Part shown: positions 44,477 through 52,854 of the stretch, piece after piece
Numbering within the stretch: the first letter of the stretch is position 1
Layout of the letters: every line of letters begins with the position of its first letter
Assembly (NCBI RefSeq): GCF_014773385.1
Contig: NZ_JACXAI010000040.1
Location: 1 to 53,483, forward strand
DNA length: 53,483 nt
Source: Metabacillus arenae
Lineage (GTDB): Bacteria > Bacillota > Bacilli > Bacillales > Bacillaceae
Direction: 5' to 3'
Translations under genes and position numbers: made by a program
Notes under the pieces: generated by a model
The model's input: the letters and a program-made list of their open reading frames with translations, nothing else
Databases searched by the model: none
What the model was told of the DNA's origin: nothing

Positions 44477-45136
44477 TTGAAAAAAAGAGTAGGTTGTCTC
44501 CATGCCCATTATTCTAATATTGAATATATAGAAAAGGCCCTTTCTTCATTTGAGGTTGAATTAATCCATTTTGTTGATCCAGCGTTGATGTATCGAGTTA
44601 CGGCAGATGAGAATTTCCTCACATCTGATGCTCAAAATAAAGTGAAAGAGCAAATTGAATGGATAGCTGCATGTAATGTGGATGCTATCCTTCTAACTTG
44701 CACGAATTATATTGCTATTTTGCAGGAAGACCAGCTTTCAATCAAAGTACCAATCATCAATATTGATGAACCTTACTTTGACTTCATTTGCAGCATCCAG
44801 CAGCCCCAAACAATCCTCTTCACAAATCCTGCGACTGTTGAAGGTACATTGGAACGGCTAAACAAATATGCTGATGCCCATAATAAATCCATAGATTTAG
44901 AGATTGTTGTGATTGAAGGTACATTTGATCTTATCATGAAAGGTCAAAAGGAAAAGTACAATCATGAAATATGTAAGTTTTTAAAGCAAATGATGAAAGA
45001 AGAAAAGGAAGTGATCTCTGTAGCTCAATTATCCATGGTAGATGCAGCGGAAATGGTTGAGTCCGAAACATCAATGAAGATTATCAATCCCTTGGATACA
45101 TTCGTTCATTTTGTTGGGAAACGATTAGAACTTTAA
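44477..45136 (+). CDS. Asp/Glu racemase-superfamily protein
   Basis: A 219-residue protein. TTG 44477 (MKKRVGCLHAHYS) is preferred to ATG 44471 because AGGTGGA lies 7 nt before TTG but only 1 nt before the ATG. The catalytic cysteine motif is DAILLTCTNYIAIL; the second active-site Cys common in racemases is not clear near residue 185 (the region reads SVAQLSMVDAAEMV), so the enzyme may be decarboxylase- or isomerase-like rather than a true racemase. It lies 149 bp after rpiR and is probably co-regulated with the gltS operon. Confidence 0.75.
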   Translation: MKKRVGCLHAHYSNIEYIEKALSSFEVELIHFVDPALMYRVTADENFLTSDAQNKVKEQIEWIAACNVDAILLTCTNYIAILQEDQLSIKVPIINIDEPYFDFICSIQQPQTILFTNPATVEGTLERLNKYADAHNKSIDLEIVVIEGTFDLIMKGQKEKYNHEICKFLKQMMKEEKEVISVAQLSMVDAAEMVESETSMKIINPLDTFVHFVGKRLEL

Positions 45137-45376
45137 AGGCAAAAATTAAAGGGTATCTTGTAAGCTTTAGTTCGATTTAATTGTGCAAAAATATAGAGAT
45201 TCCTATGGCCAATACAAAGTGTTTAAAATTAGAGGAAAAGAAGAAGTAAATTGATACCATGATCAATAGTTTAAACAATGACTTAGAGTGTCATTGCTTA
45301 ACTTAGTCAAAGTGTATCCCAAAGGTGAATTCAAATGGTACTTCTAGTTCAATCGTGCTGAGAGGGTGGGTGTATT
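45137..45376. other. Gap before ynfA
   Basis: Contains a small perfect hairpin, CAATGAC (45277-45283) with GTCATTG (45290-45296). No gene was seen. Confidence 0.4.
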
Positions 45377-45703
45377 TTGTTTACAGTGATATTTCTTTTT
45401 CTGCTAGCTGGCTTAGCAGAAATTGGTGGGGGTTACCTGATTTGGCTCTGGTTAAGAGAAGGAAAACCTTTTTATTGGGGGATATTTGGAGGAATATCCT
45501 TAGCATTGTATGGCGTAATTGCTACTTTTCAAACTTTCCCTTCTTTTGGGAGAGTTTATGCCGCCTATGGAGGAGTTTTTATTATATTGTCTGTCCTTTG
45601 GGGATGGGGGATCGATAAAAAAACACCAGATACATATGATTGGTTGGGTGCAGCAATATGTCTGGTTGGCGTATCGGTGATGTTATGGGGGCCCCGCGAT
45701 TAA
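45377..45703 (+). CDS. ynfA: YnfA/UPF0060 small multidrug-type membrane protein
   Basis: A 108-residue protein with four membrane segments, starting at TTG 45377 behind [34 protein letters not shown]-like [20 protein letters not shown] and [17 protein letters not shown] are the UPF0060 signatures. The family is related to small multidrug resistance transporters and some members export dyes. It appears monocistronic, ended by the palindrome at 45788. Confidence 0.92.
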   Translation: MFTVIFLFLLAGLAEIGGGYLIWLWLREGKPFYWGIFGGISLALYGVIATFQTFPSFGRVYAAYGGVFIILSVLWGWGIDKKTPDTYDWLGAAICLVGVSVMLWGPRD

Positions 45704-45787
45704 CACATATATCTGCTAATAGGAACCACATCGCGAAGTGTTTTAGGGAAGAGTAAACTATTAATAACAAGTGAATCAAAGACTAGT

Positions 45788-45829
45788 GAAGGCGATTAAA
45801 ATTCTTTATAAAGAATTTTAATCGCCTTC
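45788..45829. terminator. Long perfect palindromic terminator
   Basis: GAAGGCGATTAAAATTCTTT and its reverse complement follow with almost no loop (42 bp in total), then TTTTTTTC. It is strong and possibly bidirectional; a hairpin this long with minimal loop could also be a recombination or regulatory site. Confidence 0.75.
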
Positions 45830-45855
45830 ATTTTTTTCTTACATTTGAAGGTAAT

Positions 45856-45870
45856 AAATAATCATTGTCA
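45856..45870. promoter_or_regulatory. Fur-box-like site 1
   Basis: AAATAATCATTGTCA matches the 7-1-7 Fur consensus TGATAATNATTATCA at 12 of 15 positions. Confidence 0.5.
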
Positions 45871-45972
45871 ATAATGTTACAGTTCAACATTTTTTCACAT
45901 ATTTTATCTTGAAATGACTTGTTTGTATTTTGTAAATAAATTAGTCTTAATTATAAGTAATCTTAAGCTTGT

Positions 45973-45987
45973 TTGTAATCGTTATCA
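45973..45987. promoter_or_regulatory. Fur-box-like site 2
   Basis: TTGTAATCGTTATCA matches the same consensus at 12 of 15 positions and ends 21 bp before the next gene. Iron control of the downstream operon is inferred. Confidence 0.55.
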
Positions 45988-46008
45988 AATAAAGAATGGA
46001 GGGATAAA

Positions 46009-46584
46009 ATGTTGCCGATCGAACGACAACAACAAATCTTAACATGGTTAGAACAAGAAGATACATTGCGTGTTTCGGAAATTAGTAAAAGATTAGAAGT
46101 GTCCGAAATGACGGTTTACCGAGATTTAAAACCTTTAATTGATCAGCAGAAAGTATTTAAAACATCTAATGGAATTACTCTTATTGCTCAAAGCTACATT
46201 TCTTCTAATCATTGTTCTTATTGCTATAAGGATTCAAATACGAGACTATCTGTTCAATTGATAAAAAAGAATCAACACGTGGAGCATGCTTGTTGTCCTC
46301 ATTGTGGTCTACTTCGATTTCAGGATATTGAAAAGGAAGTTTCACAAATTATTTGCCATGATTTTTTGAAAGATACAACGATAAGTGCTAAACTGGCGAC
46401 CTTTCTTCTGAATGCAGATATTGAGTTGAATTGTTGTCAACCACAAGTTATTGTCTTTGAATCTATTAAACAAGCAATGCAATTCCAGTTAGGATTTGGT
46501 GGAAAAATATATGATTTTAAAGAAGCAATTCGAGCTATAACTTTAGAAATGCATGGTAAAGACTGCTGCCACTCGAAAGAGTAG
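46009..46584 (+). CDS. DeoR-type HTH protein with cysteine-rich metal-binding region
   Basis: A 191-residue protein. Residues 1-55 form a DeoR-type winged helix (MLPIERQQQILTWLEQEDTL, then VSEISKRLEVSEMTVYRDLK). The middle holds two CxxC pairs, HCSYCYK and CCPHCGLL, and the C-terminus has CCQ and CCHSK, so a metal (zinc, iron or copper) is likely bound. NosL-like features near FGGKIYDFKEAI suggest a metal chaperone-related fold. It is the first gene of a three-gene operon preceded by Fur-like boxes, 12 bp from the PepSY gene. Confidence 0.8.
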   Translation: MLPIERQQQILTWLEQEDTLRVSEISKRLEVSEMTVYRDLKPLIDQQKVFKTSNGITLIAQSYISSNHCSYCYKDSNTRLSVQLIKKNQHVEHACCPHCGLLRFQDIEKEVSQIICHDFLKDTTISAKLATFLLNADIELNCCQPQVIVFESIKQAMQFQLGFGGKIYDFKEAIRAITLEMHGKDCCHSKE

Positions 46585-46596
46585 GGGGGAAAAGAA

Positions 46597-47982
46597 ATGG
46601 AAGTAAAAGCAGAAAAAACAATACAAAACTCAAAAAAATTGACTGAAAAACGTACTAGAACCTCACTTTATCAAACTGTATGGAGATGGCACTTTTATGC
46701 GGGCATTATTTTTGCACCGTTTCTTATTATCTTAGCAGTTACTGGCTCAATCTATTTATTTAAGCCGCAGATTGAACAAATGCTTTATCAAGACTACTAC
46801 GAAATTACTTCACAAGGCGATAAAATATCAGTATCCGAGCAGATTGAAGAAGTGAAGAAACTATATCCTGATGCTGTAATAACAACATATCGTCCTGGAG
46901 AAACTGCAACTCGTTCGAGCGAAGTAAGCATTACTTCAAATAATGAGTCTCTTACAATTTTTTTAGACCCTTATACCGGTAAATTCATAGGGGAGTTAAA
47001 AGATGAAGCCAGAATCATGAATAAAATTGAAGAAATTCATGGTGAACTAATGGCTGGTACTCTAGGAGATAGAATTGTAGAATTAGCAGCTTGCTGGGCA
47101 GTAGTGCTAATTGTTACGGGTCTTTTTTTATGGTTTCCAAGGAAAAAACAAAATCTGTCAGGTGTTCTTTTTCCAAGATTAAATCAAGGAAAAAAGATTC
47201 TTAGAAGAGACTTACACGCAGTACCTGCCTTTTGGATCACAGCAGGAATGTTATTTTTAATCATGACAGGTTTGCCTTGGTCAGGTTTTTGGGGAAGTAA
47301 TTTTCAATCGTTAGCTACTAATTCTGGCGCAGGGTATCCACCTTCTATATGGACAGGCAGTGCTCCAACGTCCACAATTAAAACAAAAGATATAGCAGAT
47401 GTCCCTTGGGCAGCTGAAAATTTAGATGTACCTAAGTCAGAAATTCAAGGTTTTATTCCACTTTCAATTAATGATGTGGTTGCAATAGCGAATCGTGAGG
47501 GTATCCACCCAAGTTATACTATAAACATTCCAAATGAAAAAGACGGCGTTTATACGTTGTCAGCTTTTCCACCAAAAGCACAAGATGAAGCTACTATGCA
47601 TATCGACCAATATTCAGGTGCAGTTCTAGCTGATTATCGTTATGATAACTACGGTTTTATAGGAAAAGTAGTTGCCTGGGGAATCACCTTGCATAAAGGA
47701 ACTCAATTTGGTTTGGTGAACCAATTCATTAGCCTTCTTATTTGTTTAGGCATCATTCTTGTTGCAGTTAGTGGTTTTTATTTATGGCTGAAACGGAAAC
47801 CGAAAAAAGAAATGGGTGCACCAAAAGCCCCTAGCATTAAAAAAATGAAGCTCTTCCTAATGTTGTTAATTGGTTTAGGGATTTTGTTCCCCTTAGTTGG
47901 TTTGTCACTTATTGTTGTGTGGCTAATTGATTGGTTAATTATTCAAAGAATATCTGTAGTAAAGAAATTTATGAATGCATAA
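46597..47982 (+). CDS. PepSY-domain transmembrane protein, siderophore-reductase-like
   Basis: A 461-residue protein with four or five membrane segments and an extracytoplasmic PepSY region. Histidines suitable for heme binding lie near the membrane: YQTVWRWHFYAGIIFAPFLI, IHGELMAGTLGDRIVELAAC, RDLHAVPAFWITAGMLFLIM and AWGITLHKGTQFGLVNQFIS. The family (PepSY_TM, PiuB type) includes membrane ferric-siderophore reductases. Fur-like boxes upstream fit an iron role. The GGGGGGAA ribosome site lies 8 nt before ATG. Confidence 0.85.
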   Translation: MEVKAEKTIQNSKKLTEKRTRTSLYQTVWRWHFYAGIIFAPFLIILAVTGSIYLFKPQIEQMLYQDYYEITSQGDKISVSEQIEEVKKLYPDAVITTYRPGETATRSSEVSITSNNESLTIFLDPYTGKFIGELKDEARIMNKIEEIHGELMAGTLGDRIVELAACWAVVLIVTGLFLWFPRKKQNLSGVLFPRLNQGKKILRRDLHAVPAFWITAGMLFLIMTGLPWSGFWGSNFQSLATNSGAGYPPSIWTGSAPTSTIKTKDIADVPWAAENLDVPKSEIQGFIPLSINDVVAIANREGIHPSYTINIPNEKDGVYTLSAFPPKAQDEATMHIDQYSGAVLADYRYDNYGFIGKVVAWGITLHKGTQFGLVNQFISLLICLGIILVAVSGFYLWLKRKPKKEMGAPKAPSIKKMKLFLMLLIGLGILFPLVGLSLIVVWLIDWLIIQRISVVKKFMNA

Positions 47983-48009
47983 TATGAAAAGTAAAGGGTG
48001 TTTTTTGCC

Positions 48010-48480
48010 GTGAACAAAAATATATGTATTTCATTTATCTTTATTTTCAGCCTATTGCTAAGTGCATGTTCACTCGAACAGGATGTGGCTAATCTATACA
48101 AAAAAGAAAAACCTCTTGAATCAGAAATAGTCATACCTGAATCCTTCTCAGAAAATAAGCAGGAGACAATAAAGGCGGTTCTTACTCAAGGTGGTAAAAA
48201 AGTTGAAGGCGCAGATTTTGTTCATTTTGAGATATGGAAACAAGATGGTTCCCTTCATTATAATATGGAACAAGCTGAGGAAGTAGGAAACGGTACGTAT
48301 AGTTTAAGTAAAAAATTTGATAGTAACGGTCTATATTTTATAAAAGTACATGCAAGCAACGATGGTTCAATAATTATGCCTCAAAAACAGTTTATTGTAG
48401 GGGAACTTTCGAAAAGTGAATTAGAATTCTTGCAAAAAGGTTTGCGTAAACAAAATGAAAATCATGAACATCATCATTAA
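48010..48480 (+). CDS. FixH/YtkA-like secreted lipoprotein
   Basis: A 156-residue lipoprotein starting at GTG 48010 (MNKNICISFIFIFSLLLSAC). The lipobox LLSAC places the lipidated cysteine near residue 20. The mature domain is a YtkA/FixH-like beta-sandwich (QGGKKVEGADFVHFEIWKQD; GTYSLSKKFDSNGLYFIKVH), and the tail is metal-binding-like (ENHEHHH). It is the third gene of the operon, 27 bp after the PepSY gene, and probably handles copper or iron outside the membrane. Confidence 0.8.
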   Translation: MNKNICISFIFIFSLLLSACSLEQDVANLYKKEKPLESEIVIPESFSENKQETIKAVLTQGGKKVEGADFVHFEIWKQDGSLHYNMEQAEEVGNGTYSLSKKFDSNGLYFIKVHASNDGSIIMPQKQFIVGELSKSELEFLQKGLRKQNENHEHHH

Positions 48481-48845
48481 TTATTGGGAAATCCGGTTTT
48501 CATTTGAAGATCGGAATTTTTTAATCGTTTCAGAAAATTTAAGATGATTAAAGTGTTAACGTATTAAAGTTAGCTATCGATGTCCGGCGCAGGCGGACAG
48601 GGCGTCCGGTAAGTTTTTCTCTTATCTAAAAATGCCTGAACTTCACTTTCCCCTTTTGAAACATCCAGACCAACGACTGGATTCATTCTAAATAATTACA
48701 ACAAAAAATCGATTCCTAAACGTAAAGGAATCGATTTTTTTATTTAGCTTGTTTCGCTAACGCCTCCGTTCGTGACACAACCATGGAGTTTCCTTGAAAT
48801 ATTAAAAAACCCTCTCATTAGTCTATCAATCCATATTTTATAGTA
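48481..48845. other. Gap with a strong terminator
   Basis: Contains a GC-richer stretch (CCGGCGCAGGCGGACAGGGC near 48581) of unknown origin and the terminator at 48704. No gene was seen. Confidence 0.4.
48704..48740. terminator. 15-bp stem terminator
   Basis: AAAAAATCGATTCCT (48704-48718) and AGGAATCGATTTTTT (48726-48740) are exact reverse complements around AAACGTA. It can serve the FixH operon and the convergent TraB gene. Confidence 0.8.
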
Positions 48846-49829
48846 TTAATAGACACGTTCAATTTCGTATCCTTTTTCCTCAAGTTCGCTCGGAACACTC
48901 GGGTCAATTACAGCATGTGCTGAACCGACGATAGCAAAATAGGTATGTCCACTTTCATCTTGTAATATTTCATCAAGTTTGTTTGCCATGTGAATATTAC
49001 GGGTATCATTTAACTCTTGTTGATACTCTTCATTAACACTCTCAAATCTATCTGACAGCTGATTAACAAATGATTCTCTATTGCTATTGCCGTGCACCCA
49101 GTTATATCCTAATTGGTTTAACCAATCGGCTTGCTCCTCATATGTTTCTAAATAATACTCTAAAACTTGAACTTGTGTCTCCATACTAAAGCCACTTAGA
49201 ACTTCATATTGCATTTCAATCGTTTCTAAATCAATAATTTCTTTATTGTCTTCTAAAGAACGTTGAAGGAAATACAAATCAACTCCATACTCTGATGATA
49301 AATCGCTTTCCTCTGCAACAAATTCTGATAATAAACTCTCTACAAACCATGGTTGATATTGCTTGAAATTCTCCACAGTCATTCCGTGTGCTTCAAATAT
49401 ATCTGAAAGCTTAGCATATGACTCCTCCGATAATACTTCGTCAAGAGTCGTATTATCATCAAATAATGCCATTTCGTTAATTTCTTCTTCCTTAACTTCA
49501 GCTTCAAACATATTTATTTCTGGAAGAACTACATCAGAACTCTCAAATGCTTCCTCAATTTCTGGGGCAAGCGGAAAAAAATCTTCATGACCTACATGTA
49601 TGCTTCCTAGCAAATACATGGTTGTCTCTCCGTTAACAACCTTCCATAAGAACCCTCCATCTCCATCATAATCAAGTGCTGTTTCATTCGCTTTCTCCTC
49701 TGTATCAGTTTGCTGATTTAATTCTTCATTTTCTAGTGGGTCACTATTGTTACTGGCACAACCAATTAGCAATACCATAATCAATAGAGAATAAATCAGT
49801 GATGTGAATTTTGACATATTATTCATCAT
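48846..49829 (-). CDS. TraB/GumN-family lipoprotein
   Basis: A 327-residue protein with a lipoprotein signal ending in LLIGC (Cys about 24), then a low-complexity acidic linker (DPLENEELNQQTDTEEKANE). The domain starts at FLWKVVNGETTMYLLGSIHV with the conserved GSIHVGH motif, and later shows TYFAIVGSAHAVI, the second histidine motif of the TraB/GumN (Tiki-like) peptidase fold. Members are thought to be metal-dependent peptidases. Length is normal. The first ATG pair overlaps the ribosome site, so the true start may be 49826 or 49817. Confidence 0.87.
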   Translation of the reverse strand: MMNNMSKFTSLIYSLLIMVLLIGCASNNSDPLENEELNQQTDTEEKANETALDYDGDGGFLWKVVNGETTMYLLGSIHVGHEDFFPLAPEIEEAFESSDVVLPEINMFEAEVKEEEINEMALFDDNTTLDEVLSEESYAKLSDIFEAHGMTVENFKQYQPWFVESLLSEFVAEESDLSSEYGVDLYFLQRSLEDNKEIIDLETIEMQYEVLSGFSMETQVQVLEYYLETYEEQADWLNQLGYNWVHGNSNRESFVNQLSDRFESVNEEYQQELNDTRNIHMANKLDEILQDESGHTYFAIVGSAHAVIDPSVPSELEEKGYEIERVY

Positions 49830-49913
49830 TCCTTCCTTAAAATATCAATCTTTGTTTGCCAAAATTTAATAAACTTAGCCAAAACAATACTGTCTCTCCA
49901 AGGTGAGAGTGAA

Positions 49914-50576
49914 TTAATCCCCCAAACTTCCTGTTTCCATATCTATTAACCAATGACTACGAAGCATGAGAGCCCGTTCAAATCCAGCTAACATCCCCGC
50001 AACAGCAATTGCAAAGTTAATCGAAGCTGGAAATGCTATTGGAGATTCAAATGTACCTATATTTTCCGTAACCCATAGAATTTTTGTGATCGGTTCTATT
50101 ATTTGAGGTAAACTTAGAGCTATTGAAGTTAATAAGATGGCAATAGCGATCATCCCAATGAACGAGCTAATTTTAGGAAATCGCTTATGCAACCACATAC
50201 GTAAACCCCTGATCGAACGTTTCTCAGGGTATACAGAAAAAGCCTCCTCTTTATCCGTAACATAATGAATTCGATTTATCCCGTACTTATTATTTTCTAT
50301 TTCAATTACTCCATTTTCTACGGGGAAAGCAGCTGGAAGCTTAGAATAGGCAATATGTCTGCCATTGCGGTATAAATCAGCCCTAGGCTCCTCTACAAAA
50401 TATTTACAGTTTATAGCGTAATTGGTTTTCTCATTCTTATCATTAGTAATATTTATATGAAATAATGAGCGAGTAAAAATATGCCAGAATCGATATTTTT
50501 TTAATGTATGACCATCTCCCTCTTTCACTTTTCTCATTTTCATACGACGTTTACCACGACGAATAAAACGAAACAT
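49914..50576 (-). CDS. Hypothetical membrane protein, two or three TM segments
   Basis: A 220-residue protein with a basic N-terminus (RFIRRGKRRMKMRKVKEGD), a 100-residue soluble part with tubby-like beta strands (RADLYRNGRHIAYSKLPAAF; YGINRIHYVTDKEEAF) and two hydrophobic segments (ISSFIGMIAIAILLTSIALS; SINFAIAVAGMLAGF). AAGGAAGGTG lies about 10 nt before ATG. No family was recognised. Confidence 0.65.
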   Translation of the reverse strand: MFRFIRRGKRRMKMRKVKEGDGHTLKKYRFWHIFTRSLFHINITNDKNEKTNYAINCKYFVEEPRADLYRNGRHIAYSKLPAAFPVENGVIEIENNKYGINRIHYVTDKEEAFSVYPEKRSIRGLRMWLHKRFPKISSFIGMIAIAILLTSIALSLPQIIEPITKILWVTENIGTFESPIAFPASINFAIAVAGMLAGFERALMLRSHWLIDMETGSLGD

Positions 50577-50747
50577 GGGACATATACACCTTCCTTTCTT
50601 ATTCGTTTTTCCATAATTGAGTTAACCCATATTAATACTTACATTCACTAATGTCTGCCCAAATATGGAAGTAGGATTAACCAGATGACGAATTTTCGAC
50701 GACTCTCTGGCGACATTGGGTTCGAAGCGTCCTCTTGTCTCTTACTC

Positions 50748-50835
50748 TCAGTTTATCTCTGAATCATTTTTAAAATTTCCACGGTTGGTAACCTGATATG
50801 CCAAACTAGCTTCTATATAAGCAACTATTTTTTTC
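50748..50835 (-). pseudogene. Remnant of a second TetR gene
   Basis: The minus strand reads KIVAYIEASLAYQVTNRGN and a stop at 50748. This aligns with VFIEASLAYQGTNREN of the intact TetR at 52053-52652, at both protein and DNA level. The HTH part is missing. The 460-bp gap holds this remnant and an upstream operator-like site, but no other gene. Confidence 0.75.
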
Positions 50836-50866
50836 TTATAAGTTATTGACTATACATTTTTTATTT

Positions 50867-50882
50867 TAATCGAACAATCAAT
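50867..50882. promoter_or_regulatory. Operator-like site of the lost TetR paralogue
   Basis: TAATCGAACAATCAAT matches TGATCGTTCAATCAAT in front of the intact TetR gene at 13 of 16 positions. It lies 32 bp upstream of the TetR remnant on the minus strand. Confidence 0.5.
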
Positions 50883-51037
50883 TTTGCGTTAAAAATACCG
50901 CCCTATCTATTGTTATTTGTTTAGATTGAGCTTTTTTTATAAGTAATTTAGTTTTTTGAAGTAGAGTCCAGTTTGATCACTCTTATTCCAAAATGAATCT
51001 AGCACTTTTAGTTACATAAATTTGAAATGCTCGTTTA

Positions 51038-51958
51038 TCACCGTTCAGTTTGGTTTTCGTTAGGAATGATCTGAGGAGTCAGCTTTGGACCAGTGTGGCG
51101 AGTTTTGTAACATACAATTATAGTGATGAAAATAATAACAGCAGCGGGGAGAAGTAGAATTTCCGATCCTCCCATTCCAGCAGATCGATCGACGTCGGCT
51201 AGTAGATCTGTGCGTAGTACAGTTGCTAAGACATAGGTAAGTGAGTTATTCACTGCGTGAAGAACAATTGCATACTCCAAACCACCCGTACGCCAGGTCA
51301 TCAGTGCAAAAGTAACGCCGAGAACGATGTAATACAGGTTGAACCACGGATCGGTCGGCAGATGAATCGCTGAGAATAATACGCTTGAGACAACAATGCC
51401 AATGATAAGGGACGCTCGAGGACTGCGAACCCAACTGGAAGCGATCTGGAAGACGAGTCCACGGAAGCCGTACTCCTCACCCGCACTTTGGAGTGGCACA
51501 ATCAATATACTCAAAGTGAAGATAACAAGCAAATCATTGACGCCCCATTCCGTGGTGGTATACGGAGCGTACCAATTAAAGATGACTAAACATAATGTCA
51601 TGATGGGAAGAATGAGCAACAATGCACGTCCGAACACAGCTGGACGGAATACTGAACGCACCGAATGCATTATGGAACCCTTTAGCCCATAGAGCCAGCG
51701 CTGTATCATCATACTCCACGGAATGAGCATAGCGATCGCAAGAAAGTTACATGCCATGTAAATTGGGGTGAAGTCTGTACCCCCATTTGCTAGATTGACA
51801 CGTCCGAAGACACGAGTGTCAATTTCGCTTCCGATTAAAGAAAACGCTATAACAAAGAAAAACATTCCACCGATAAGGAGAATAATAGCTAGTATGCCAC
51901 GCCAGATACGGCGTTCACTGCTTACGAGTACACGATGGTACGGCACTTGTTCTGGCAC
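51038..51958 (-). CDS. CPBP-family intramembrane metalloprotease
   Basis: A 306-residue membrane protein with eight or so hydrophobic segments. The Abi/CPBP motifs are visible: AGEEYGFRGLVFQ (EExxxR) at about 165, FSAIHLPTDP (FxxxH) near 205, and LHAVNNSLTY later. The frame starts at GTG 51958 (MPEQVPYHRV). A better ribosome site and ATG lie at 51989 but in another frame, which hints at a frameshift near the 5' end or a start error. Base use is less AT-rich than in the neighbours. CPBP proteins process membrane proteins or give immunity to bacteriocins. Confidence 0.82.
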   Translation of the reverse strand: MPEQVPYHRVLVSSERRIWRGILAIILLIGGMFFFVIAFSLIGSEIDTRVFGRVNLANGGTDFTPIYMACNFLAIAMLIPWSMMIQRWLYGLKGSIMHSVRSVFRPAVFGRALLLILPIMTLCLVIFNWYAPYTTTEWGVNDLLVIFTLSILIVPLQSAGEEYGFRGLVFQIASSWVRSPRASLIIGIVVSSVLFSAIHLPTDPWFNLYYIVLGVTFALMTWRTGGLEYAIVLHAVNNSLTYVLATVLRTDLLADVDRSAGMGGSEILLLPAAVIIFITIIVCYKTRHTGPKLTPQIIPNENQTER

Positions 51959-52052
51959 GGATTCCCGTCCCTCGATTAGTTTTATCCATAATTAACTTTT
52001 CCTCATTTCTAATGTTTAATATCACATGTGTCTGTAAAGGTTTCGAAAAGGG

Positions 52053-52652
52053 TTATTTAATCATTTTTAAAACGCTATTAACCATCTTTTCACTGTAATC
52101 TTCAAGGTTTAGCTCATTTTCATATTGAGGTAATGACATCGACCCTGATATAGCACCCCGAATGACAATTGCAATCACTTGACGATCAAAATCACCAAAT
52201 TCTTTAGATTCTTGTCCTTTGTAAAGAATCTCTTTCAACAAAACATTTAATTCATCTTCATCATCAATTTCTACCAGATAATAAGGGACATTGTCTGGTG
52301 TGCGAGCATTAAAAACAATTTCAAGTAAAGCAATGTTATTTTCACGGTTTGTACCCTGATATGCTAAACTTGCTTCTATAAAAACCATTAATTTCTCCAT
52401 ATACGTTTGTTTCTGTTCTACTTTTTCTTTAATAAACGCTCGCTCTTTTTCAACCAAATACATCAAAGTGTTTCTCATCAAATCTTCTTTGCCAGAGAAA
52501 TGATAAGAGATAAGTCCTGTACTTACATTCGCTTTATTTGCTATTTTGGAAAGGCTCGTGCTGACATAGCCGATTTCTGTTAATACTTCAATCGCAGCTT
52601 TAATGATTTGTTCTCTCCGTGCATCAGCTATCAAATATTGTTTGTTGTCCAT
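52053..52652 (-). CDS. TetR-family regulator
   Basis: A 199-residue TetR/AcrR protein. The HTH is in REQIIKAAIEVLTEIGYVST, then SLSKIANKANVSTGLISYHF. The C-terminal part resembles the BetI-like branch. An imperfect palindrome, TTGATCGTTCAATCAA, lies upstream of its start, suggesting autoregulation. It precedes the CPBP gene by 95 bp in the same direction, so the two may form an operon. Confidence 0.88.
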   Translation of the reverse strand: MDNKQYLIADARREQIIKAAIEVLTEIGYVSTSLSKIANKANVSTGLISYHFSGKEDLMRNTLMYLVEKERAFIKEKVEQKQTYMEKLMVFIEASLAYQGTNRENNIALLEIVFNARTPDNVPYYLVEIDDEDELNVLLKEILYKGQESKEFGDFDRQVIAIVIRGAISGSMSLPQYENELNLEDYSEKMVNSVLKMIK

Positions 52653-52695
52653 TTAATCATCCACCTTTATTTTGTTGATTGTCCGTATTTAATTT

Positions 52696-52711
52696 TGATC
52701 GTTCAATCAAT
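52696..52711. promoter_or_regulatory. TetR operator candidate
   Basis: TGATCGTTCAATCAAT, part of the imperfect palindrome TTGATCGTTCAATCAA. It lies 44 bp upstream of the tetR start; a similar site exists at 50867. Confidence 0.55.
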
Positions 52712-52854
52712 TTTATTTTAAACACATTTCTAGCTTCTGTCAATGCATTGTATGATCGACATAAGAATTAATTTGGAACAGTTTATTCCACCTTTTCGAG
52801 GGGATGTGCAAAAATACCCTAATTAGAGTCATTTTATATTGATTGTTCTATTTT

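Noticed and set aside
45354-45372. TPP-riboswitch-like CTGAGAGGGTGGG before ynfA
   Set aside because: Only the short CTGAGA block is present; the paired helices and second conserved loop of the thi box were not found.
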